Positions 5,505-10,562 of a stretch of DNA of 10,562 bases are shown here, in pieces. The notes beneath the pieces were generated by a model that was not told the DNA's origin, searched no databases, and saw only the letters and a program-made list of their open reading frames with translations. Every line of letters begins with the position of its first letter. Position 1 is the first letter of the stretch. This stretch comes from Acidobacteriota bacterium (GTDB lineage: Bacteria; Acidobacteriota; Blastocatellia; Pyrinomonadales; Pyrinomonadaceae): assembly GCA_020853255.1 (NCBI GenBank), contig JADYZI010000265.1:1-10562 (forward strand), read 5' to 3'. The translations under genes were made by a program, and so were the position numbers.

Positions 5505-6335
5505 CTAGGCATCCCTTCGGATTTTATTTTTCTTTACCATCGTCAACCTGTTGCCGCGTTCGTTGTATTTGACCTCGTCCATTATGTTGTAGATGAACAG
5601 GACGCCGCGGCCGCTGGTTTTGAATAGGTTTTCAGGGTCGAGCGGGTTGGGGATGGAGTTTACGTCAAAGCCTTCGCCCTCGTCCTCGACGGTAAAAGAG
5701 GCCTCTTTGGCTGAAAGTTCGGCCGTTATGCGGACCAGCTTTTCAGTGTTGAATTTATTGCCGTGTTTTACAGCATTCACGAACGCTTCGTCAAGAGCGA
5801 CGAAAAGATTCGATTCCTGCAGGCAAACGCCGCCGAGTTTTTCAACCCGTAGAAGCAAATAATCCAGGATCGAATGCATCGGCGATATTGAACTAGGCAG
5901 TTCAAATTCGATCTTTTCGTGCAGTTTTTTTACTACGTCTTCCTTGTCCAGATACCGGCTCTTGAAATTAAGGACCGTTTCGATGAACTGCTTCAGCTCT
6001 TCCTCATCAAACTCGTCCCGGCGAAAATTGGTGGCACAGAATTTAAAGGCCTTGACATGCTCTCCGGTTTCACCATCAGGAAAAACGGGCAGGCACGATC
6101 CGTTGGTTCCAGGCAGGGAGTATGCGAACACATCATGGCCCGCGGCCTGATCGCTGCTAAGGTCCGTGATCACGATGTCGTAAGCATCAACATCTTTATC
6201 GCCGATCGCCTGTTCGCGGTTCTCGACTATCTCCACCCGGTGGCCTGCCGAGCTAAAGACGTCACTAAGTGAGCTGGCCAGGTCGTCGTAATCGTCAATG
6301 ATCAGGATCTTTCTCTGCATTTCCGACGGGCGCAT
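5505..6335 (-). CDS. degenerate receiver domain fused to an RsbW-like HATPase
   Basis: This 276-aa cytoplasmic protein starts like a response-regulator receiver: acidic pocket ILIIDDYDD (10-18) and phospho-acceptor-like D58 in DIVITDLSS. The usual Thr/Ser and Lys positions are not kept; where a KPF motif would be expected it reads FRRDEFDEEEL (104-114). The C-terminal half (about 140-272) is a GHKL ATPase of the RsbW/SpoIIAB anti-sigma kinase type: N-box ALDEAFVNAVKHGN (180-193), DEGEGFD (218-224) and SGRGVLFIYN (241-250). No His phospho-acceptor domain is seen, so it is more likely a Ser/Thr switch kinase than a sensor kinase. Partners would be an anti-sigma antagonist or a sigma factor, neither encoded here. 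ATG 6335 is used; ATG 6320 is an equally good start. It is divergent from the acyltransferase gene. Confidence 0.85.
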   Translation of the reverse strand: MRPSEMQRKILIIDDYDDLASSLSDVFSSAGHRVEIVENREQAIGDKDVDAYDIVITDLSSDQAAGHDVFAYSLPGTNGSCLPVFPDGETGEHVKAFKFCATNFRRDEFDEEELKQFIETVLNFKSRYLDKEDVVKKLHEKIEFELPSSISPMHSILDYLLLRVEKLGGVCLQESNLFVALDEAFVNAVKHGNKFNTEKLVRITAELSAKEASFTVEDEGEGFDVNSIPNPLDPENLFKTSGRGVLFIYNIMDEVKYNERGNRLTMVKKNKIRRDA

Positions 6336-6372
6336 CGCGCCTAGTATGATTACGCTAAAATAATGGTTCCTG

Positions 6373-7119
6373 TTGCAAATAATACCCCAACTTGCTACTT
6401 ATTCCCTATTTGTGGCCAACAAAATTAACAAAGCGTTTTTACCTGCGGGCCTTGCCGGCTATTCGCTTAAGGACCGGCTGACCATCCGTGCGGCCGATCT
6501 GGGCTTCTATTTATTGATACGCGTAATCGGGGCGACCATCCGCTTTCAGATCGAGGGCTGGGAGAATTTTGAGTCGATCGAACGAGCGAACAAGCTGCCG
6601 ATTTATGCATTCTGGCACGATCGGATATTCGCCGGCACCTATTTTTTTCGCAACCGAGGAATTGCCGTCATTACCTCGCAGAGCAAGGATGGTGAATATA
6701 TTGCACGGTTTATCCAGCGGCTTGGTTACGGGGCTATCCGAGGTTCATCGACGCGCGGCGGCGTTGGGGCACTCGTCGAAATGATAAAGGCAATGCGGGC
6801 CGGCACGCCAACGGCTTTTACACTTGACGGCCCAAAAGGCCCACGCTACACTGCAAAACCCGGAGCCATCCTGCTCGCCAAAAAAACCGGAAACCCAATA
6901 ATGCCGTTCGTCGTCGAGTGTAAAAAGTATTGGACGATCGGAAGCTGGGACCGGCTGCAGATCCCGAAGCCGTTCACCAAAGCGAAAGTGATCATCGGCA
7001 CGCCGATATATGTTGGATCGAACGTTGACGACAACGCCGTATCCGAAAAACTGCGTGAGGTTCAACTCTCGCTCGACGCAATGGTCGAAGCAGGAGCAAG
7101 ATGGCGGTCGGCTGCTTGA
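6373..7119 (+). CDS. DUF374 lysophospholipid acyltransferase-like protein
   Basis: This protein of up to 248 aa belongs to the DUF374 branch of the LPLAT acyltransferases, thought to move acyl chains onto lipid or lipid A-like acceptors at the inner membrane. Motifs are FWHDR (80-84, catalytic His and Asp region), SQSKDGE (102-108), RGSSTRGG (123-130) and LDGPKGPRY (151-159, acceptor-binding block). A hydrophobic segment near 42-58 may associate with the membrane. The start is uncertain: the only candidates are TTG 6373 and GTG 6412, and neither has a good ribosome-binding site. A TATGAT box at 6345-6350 could be its -10 element. The 3' end overlaps ctaA on the other strand by 58 bp. The neighbours do not reveal the substrate. 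Confidence 0.85.
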   Translation: MQIIPQLATYSLFVANKINKAFLPAGLAGYSLKDRLTIRAADLGFYLLIRVIGATIRFQIEGWENFESIERANKLPIYAFWHDRIFAGTYFFRNRGIAVITSQSKDGEYIARFIQRLGYGAIRGSSTRGGVGALVEMIKAMRAGTPTAFTLDGPKGPRYTAKPGAILLAKKTGNPIMPFVVECKKYWTIGSWDRLQIPKPFTKAKVIIGTPIYVGSNVDDNAVSEKLREVQLSLDAMVEAGARWRSAA

Positions 7120-8063
7120 TCGGTCAGGACCGGCGCCGAAAGAAGATTTGCGGAGAGCAAAATGAACGCTATCCAAACTGCATCCGCCAAGAGAAGATGT
7201 CCCAGCTGCATCAATATCGGCCCCAGCGTCAGAAGCGTCAAAGCGCCAAATCCAAGCTGCACAATAACGAGCAACGAAAGAGCATTTGCCCACCGCGAGA
7301 TCGATCTACTTTCTGCTTCCCTTTTCAGCCAGCCAGCCCAGAACACCAAAAATACTGCTCCGCCGACGGCAAGTATCGGATGCAGCAGCCGCAGGCGAAG
7401 GAGCATGTGTGACGTCGGCGAAAAATCCTTTGCGATCCCTTCCGTGATAGTGCCCGACGGAAAGATCATGCTGCTCAACGCCGCGATGGATCCACTTGTT
7501 CCCACCAAGAAGATCAACCCAGCTCCGAGCAGGATCCATCTCAACCTGTTCCGATCTTCCGACAGCTTGACGCGTTGTCCGACAGTCGCCGACCATGCCG
7601 TCAGCGTCAGAAGCGCCAGCAGAACAAGCGTATTCAAAAGATGCCCCGCCATCCAGAAAGGGCGCGCCGGCGTAAGTGTCTCGGCTGTGTTTCCGGTCAG
7701 CACAAGGCCGGCACCGACTGCTCCCTCGATCAGCACAAAAATGAACGAGGCCGTTGCCAGCTTTAACACGTACTTAGAAATGCCATCACGCTTTCGACGC
7801 CAGATCAGCAGGGCCCAAACAAGCAAGGCCAGCACCACCAAACCGTCAAGAGCACTCGTGATGCGGTGCGAAAATTCGATCACCGTCTTTAACTCAGGGG
7901 CGGAGGGCACGACCTCGCCGCCGCAGGTCAACCAGTGCTGCCCGCACCCGTCGCCGGAGCGTGACGCACGCAGGAATACGCCCCACAAGATCACGAGCAA
8001 GTTGTACCCGAGAACGAACCACGCGTACTTTGCGAACACGCTCAGCTTTCCAACGCTTTCCAT
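7062..8063 (-). CDS. ctaA: heme A synthase, COX15/CtaA family
   Basis: This integral membrane enzyme oxidises the C8 methyl of heme O to give heme A for cytochrome c oxidase. The 333-aa protein has about eight hydrophobic segments. Family residues are present: a Cys pair C40 and C47 (GDGCGQHWLTC), the Glu-His pair E63/H66 in IEFSHRI, and further heme-ligand candidates H141 (AGHLLN), H228 (RLLHPI) and H289 (LGHLLLAD). E-x2-H and C-x6-C spacing agree with Bacillus CtaA as I remember it. ATG 8063 is preferred over TTG 8105, which would overlap the divergent gene starting at 8100. No clear Shine-Dalgarno is seen, and a TATTCT box close upstream would also give a very short leader. No ctaB or oxidase subunit genes are in the window. 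Confidence 0.92.
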   Translation of the reverse strand: MESVGKLSVFAKYAWFVLGYNLLVILWGVFLRASRSGDGCGQHWLTCGGEVVPSAPELKTVIEFSHRITSALDGLVVLALLVWALLIWRRKRDGISKYVLKLATASFIFVLIEGAVGAGLVLTGNTAETLTPARPFWMAGHLLNTLVLLALLTLTAWSATVGQRVKLSEDRNRLRWILLGAGLIFLVGTSGSIAALSSMIFPSGTITEGIAKDFSPTSHMLLRLRLLHPILAVGGAVFLVFWAGWLKREAESRSISRWANALSLLVIVQLGFGALTLLTLGPILMQLGHLLLADAVWIAFILLSANLLSAPVLTDQAADRHLAPASTIASSES

Positions 8064-8099
8064 CAGCGGATAGAATATCACTTTCCGGCGGGCCGAAAA

Positions 8100-9020
8100 A
8101 TGCAAGCACTATTAACAGTTCTGCTGATCGTTTTCTTTTCTGCTTATGTGTGGGCGGCCGGGCCGTATGTGATCGTGCTTGGCGTAGGGCAGGACGCCGG
8201 TGTGCCGCAGATGGGCTGTGACTCGCCGTTCTGCCGCCGCGCGTGGGCCGATCCAAAACTGCGGCAATGGGTCTCATCGATCGCACTTGTCGATCCGGAC
8301 ACGAGAAGCCGCTGGATCTTCGACACGACGCCAGATCTGCCGGAGCAGTTCGAATTCCTCAAAGCTGCCACCGGTGACCGGTCGAATACCTTGACCGGCA
8401 TCTTTCTGACCCATGCACACATCGGCCATTACACCGGCCTGATGTATCTAGGCCGCGAGTCGATGAACGCAAACGCCGTCCCCGTTTTCGCCATGCCGCG
8501 AATGCGGCGGATGCTGGAGGAGAACGCTCCCTGGTCGCAGCTTGTGACCTTAAAGAATATCGACCTCAAAAGCCTGTCCGACCGAGAGAAAGTAAATTTG
8601 CCTGACGGCATTACTGTTGAACCATTCCTTGTTCCACATCGCGACGAATTTTCTGAGACGGTCGGATTTCGCATCAATTCCCGTTCCCAATCGCTGGTAT
8701 TCATCCCGGACATCGATAAATGGGAAAAATGGCCGACGGGCCTCACCGATCTTGTCCGTTCGGCCGATCACTTGCTGATCGATGGGACCTTTTTTGCCGA
8801 CGGTGAGATAAACCGCCCAATGAGCGAAGTGCCGCACCCGTTCGTCACAGAAACAATGCAGCTATTGGCGGGCTTGTCTCGTGCAGAGCGTTCAAAGGTT
8901 CACTTTATCCATTTCAATCACAGCAATCCGTTGGTCCAGGGCGACCAGCGTGCGCTTCGACAGGTGAGGTCAGCCGGGTTTGGGGTCGCAAAGGTTGGGC
9001 AGCGGTTTACACTGAAATGA
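8100..9020 (+). CDS. exported PqqB-like metallo-beta-lactamase-fold hydrolase
   Basis: The 306-aa protein resembles PqqB-type metallo-hydrolases in length and order of blocks. A signal peptide (1-20, VWAA before GPYVIVLGVGQDAG) indicates export, unlike cytoplasmic PqqB. Blocks seen are the N-terminal GCDSPFC (39-45), LTHAHIGHYTG (103-113), VPHRDE (178-183), LLIDGTFF (225-232) and HFIHFNHSNPL (268-278). The usual HxHxDH signature reads HAHIGH here, with Gly where Asp normally binds the second zinc, so metal content may differ from typical family members. No other pqq genes are nearby, so a PQQ role is not supported; the substrate is unknown. TAGAAT at 8071-8076 may be its -10 box. Its stop overlaps the tlyA start by ATGA, so the two are translationally coupled. 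Confidence 0.88.
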   Translation: MQALLTVLLIVFFSAYVWAAGPYVIVLGVGQDAGVPQMGCDSPFCRRAWADPKLRQWVSSIALVDPDTRSRWIFDTTPDLPEQFEFLKAATGDRSNTLTGIFLTHAHIGHYTGLMYLGRESMNANAVPVFAMPRMRRMLEENAPWSQLVTLKNIDLKSLSDREKVNLPDGITVEPFLVPHRDEFSETVGFRINSRSQSLVFIPDIDKWEKWPTGLTDLVRSADHLLIDGTFFADGEINRPMSEVPHPFVTETMQLLAGLSRAERSKVHFIHFNHSNPLVQGDQRALRQVRSAGFGVAKVGQRFTLK

Positions 9021-9760
9021 AACGCGAACGCATCGACAAACTTCTCGTCGATCGGGGTTTGATCGAGTCGAGAACAAAGGCCCAGGCCGTAATTATGGCC
9101 GGTTCGGTACTGGTTGATGAAAAACGCGTCGAAAAACCGTCAGAAAGCTATCCGGCGGACGTGACGATACGAATAAAAGGCGGCGGTCCGGAAACCCGAT
9201 ACGCAAGCCGCGGCGGATTGAAGCTTGAAGCCGCACTTAAGAGATTTCATATACGTCCAGACGGATATGTATGTATCGACATAGGCTCATCGACCGGCGG
9301 ATTTACAGATTGCCTGCTTCAGCATGGGGCCGCACGTGTCGTGGCGGTCGATTCGGGAACGAACCAGATGGTGTGGGATCTCCGCACGGATCCGCGGGTG
9401 ACAGTGATGGAAAAGACCAACGCCCGCGATCTGAAACCAGAGAATTTCTCCGAAAGATTTGACCTTGCGGTGGTGGATGTCTCATTCATTTCAGTCACCA
9501 AGCTTCTGCCCGTATTGCTTCCGCTACTCCATGCGGAAGGCCGCATCATCGTGCTTATCAAACCTCAATTTGAAGTTGGCAAAGGAGAGGTCGGCAAAGG
9601 CGGGATCGTTCGCGAACCAGAAAAACATGAGCGGGTCGTCAATGAGATCAATCGCTTTGCCGAAAATCTTAGGCTGACCTGCGGCGGTGTCATCGAATCA
9701 CCGATCCTTGGCGCCGAGGGGAACAAAGAATTTCTTGCCTTATATGAACGACGAGCATGA
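9017..9760 (+). CDS. tlyA: TlyA-family rRNA 2'-O-methyltransferase
   Basis: This 247-aa cytoplasmic enzyme uses S-adenosylmethionine to methylate the ribose 2'-OH of cytidines in rRNA (16S and/or 23S, depending on subtype). An S4 RNA-binding domain (about 3-55, MKRERIDKLLVDRGL onward) is joined by YASRGGLKL (62-70) to a Rossmann methyltransferase with DIGSSTGGFTD (88-98), VVDVSFISVTKLLP (152-165) and IKPQFEVG (181-188). K69, D154, K182 and E238 match, in residue number, the catalytic tetrad I recall for Mycobacterium tuberculosis TlyA. The N-terminus (Lys-Arg, then RIDKLLVDRGL) is long enough to suggest the type that acts on both subunits, but this is tentative. It is the second gene of the operon, coupled at both ends. 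The hemolysin label often given to this family is not supported by anything here. Confidence 0.94.
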   Translation: MKRERIDKLLVDRGLIESRTKAQAVIMAGSVLVDEKRVEKPSESYPADVTIRIKGGGPETRYASRGGLKLEAALKRFHIRPDGYVCIDIGSSTGGFTDCLLQHGAARVVAVDSGTNQMVWDLRTDPRVTVMEKTNARDLKPENFSERFDLAVVDVSFISVTKLLPVLLPLLHAEGRIIVLIKPQFEVGKGEVGKGGIVREPEKHERVVNEINRFAENLRLTCGGVIESPILGAEGNKEFLALYERRA

Positions 9761-9938
9761 AAAGGAAATAGAAGAACCTGGGCAGGCTCGAGAATTTCAA
9801 GAAGGCGTCGATTATTATTTCGAGAACGGCCTGATGGTCTTGACCGGCGAGTTCTTACGCAAGCGCGGCTATTGCTGCGGCAGCGGCTGCCGTCATTGTC
9901 CTTATACGAACAAAATTCCGCAGAAAGAACGGGAATGA
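9744..9938 (+). CDS. small DUF5522-like Cys-motif protein
   Basis: This 64-aa protein has an acidic head and a conserved-looking core, VDYYFENGLMVLT then RKRGYCCGSGCRHCPY (39-54). Cysteines 44, 45, 49 and 52 form CC-x3-C-x2-C, suggesting a bound metal ion or Fe-S cluster. I recognise it as DUF5522-like; the function is unknown. ATG 9744 overlaps the tlyA end by 17 bases. The frame opens earlier at GTG 9687, but the extra 19 residues read as tlyA antisense-free overlap without family character, so the ATG is preferred. No good Shine-Dalgarno precedes it, so translation probably depends on coupling with tlyA. Confidence 0.82.
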   Translation: MNDEHEKEIEEPGQAREFQEGVDYYFENGLMVLTGEFLRKRGYCCGSGCRHCPYTNKIPQKERE

Positions 9939-9971
9939 TCACCAGCACTGTAACATCTGGATCGCAAGTAC

Positions 9972-10064
9972 CTTTGTGCCCTTTGTGTCTTCAACTTGGT
10001 GAGCTTTGTGTTGGGAACAACCGTTAACACAAGGGCCGCAAAAGGTTGACAAAGTTCGCGAAAG
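9972..10064. repeat. CACAAAG-type intergenic inverted repeat
   Basis: The left part (from 9972) contains CTTTGTG, CTTTGTGTCTTCAAC and GCTTTGTGTTG. The right part (to 10064) reads AACACAAGGG, GCAAAAGGTTGAC and CAAAGTTCGCGAAAG, a degenerate reverse complement of the left. The two arms of about 43 bases flank a short centre. CACAAAG-rich repeats of this style occur between genes in many environmental bacterial genomes, as I recall. It lies between two convergent genes and may act as a weak bidirectional terminator. Confidence 0.6.
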
Positions 10065-10095
10065 AAGCAGAGATCGGCAAGAGGCAGCAAAATTT

Positions 10096-10562
10096 TCAAA
10101 GCAGAAATTCCTCGATCTCATTATGTGCGGAACCCGCGTACTCGAATTCCATTTCCGGTCCGGGCATCGTCTCGGTGCCTTCCACCTCCGTTGACGGCGG
10201 CTGAGGACCTGTAAAAGTGATTGGCGTTCGGGCGATCTGGACCAGCAGCTCAGGTGTGCAGCAGACCCGTTTGTATCTTTCACGCTCAGCCCGCATTTCA
10301 GGTTGTTCGTCTAGCCAGGAAAGCACGGCATTTAGCACTTCTTTCCCGCCTTCGCTTTCGGGCTCGACAATGCTGTAGTGCATCCACTTACCATCGCGCC
10401 GTGCGGTAGCGAGCCCCGCGTTTCGCAAATAGGCAAGATGCCGCGAAATTTTTGGCTGACTGTCGCCCAGCACTTCGGCAAAGAAGCAAACACAAACTTC
10501 CTCATCGCGCATAAGGTTCAACACCCGAAGCCGCGTTTTATCGGCCAGGGCCATGTAAAGCG
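10096..10562 (-). CDS. ArsR-family metalloregulator, 5' end beyond the window
   Basis: This is a winged-helix repressor of the ArsR/SmtB family, which releases its operator when it binds metal or metalloid. Seen in the window: ALADKTRLRVLNLM, a CVC metal-site-like motif in the helix before the HTH (C21, C23 counted from the first in-window Met), the recognition helix SQPKISRHLAYLRNAGL (32-48), and the wing GKWMHYSI. The long C-terminal part has a CC pair (98-99) and an acidic Pro-rich tail, so the protein is longer than most family members. The frame stays open through ATG 10554 to the edge (...LYMALADK), and the family normally has residues before LADKTR. The real start is therefore probably outside, and this is marked partial. 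Target genes, often an arsenic or cation efflux operon, would lie to the right. Confidence 0.88.
   Translation of the reverse strand, partial: LYMALADKTRLRVLNLMRDEEVCVCFFAEVLGDSQPKISRHLAYLRNAGLATARRDGKWMHYSIVEPESEGGKEVLNAVLSWLDEQPEMRAERERYKRVCCTPELLVQIARTPITFTGPQPPSTEVEGTETMPGPEMEFEYAGSAHNEIEEFLL

Noticed and set aside
7162..8073. A 303-codon open frame antisense to ctaA
   Set aside because: It has no recognisable domain, and its composition is that of a reversed membrane-protein gene. The opposite strand encodes a clear heme A synthase with all family residues.
9902..10283. Several short open frames across the CACAAAG repeat and the ArsR tail
   Set aside because: They are built from repeat sequence or from the reversed ArsR gene and have no ribosome-binding sites.
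1..10562. CRISPR array, tRNA, rRNA, transposase or phage genes
   Set aside because: No regularly spaced repeats, cloverleaf-like sequence, transposase motifs or phage structural proteins were seen on either strand.

Overview
The window looks like chromosomal DNA of a free-living Gram-negative bacterium, most likely an Acidobacteriota member (Blastocatellia-like). This is inferred from the mix of families: a CxxC/one-TM hypothetical with a Pro-rich tail, a DUF5522-like protein, a DUF374 acyltransferase, a PqqB-like hydrolase and a COX15/CtaA heme A synthase. No 16S gene or other formal taxonomic marker is present. Nothing looks like a phage, transposon or CRISPR array.

Layout. Positions 1-400 hold the possible tail of an upstream gene, a strong bidirectional terminator (91-124), a stretch with no recognisable gene, and a terminator (332-365) that serves the minus-strand gene ending at 401. 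Positions 401-2730 (minus strand) carry a small membrane protein with a Cys-motif head and the glutamine-dependent NAD+ synthetase nadE, which appears to be read from a leaderless or nearly leaderless mRNA. Positions 2852-5452 (minus strand) form a more AT-rich three-gene unit: a secreted 79-aa peptide with eight cysteines, a membrane-anchored thioredoxin-like protein with a CAWC site, and a 516-aa exported helical protein of unknown function. Its promoter has perfect TTGACA and TATAAT boxes, and 12 of the 18 spacer bases are an unbroken G tract. This is the classical design of a phase-variable promoter, and the unit is the most interesting part of the window.

Positions 5505-6335 (minus strand) encode a degenerate receiver fused to an RsbW-like ATPase. 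Divergent from it, 6373-7119 (plus) encodes a DUF374 lysophospholipid acyltransferase-like protein. Its 3' end overlaps that of ctaA (7062-8063, minus) by 58 bp. Divergent from ctaA is a tightly overlapped plus-strand operon, 8100-9938: an exported PqqB-like metallo-beta-lactamase-fold protein, the rRNA methyltransferase tlyA, and a small Cys-rich DUF5522-like protein. A dispersed-type CACAAAG inverted repeat (9972-10064) separates it from a convergent ArsR-family regulator that runs off the right edge.

How the genes work together. Most are housekeeping: NAD synthesis, heme A for cytochrome oxidase, rRNA methylation and lipid acylation. The 2852-5452 unit reads as an accessory module. The inference is that an exported disulfide-rich peptide is made beside a tethered redoxin that could form or edit its disulfides, with expression switchable by slippage of the G tract.
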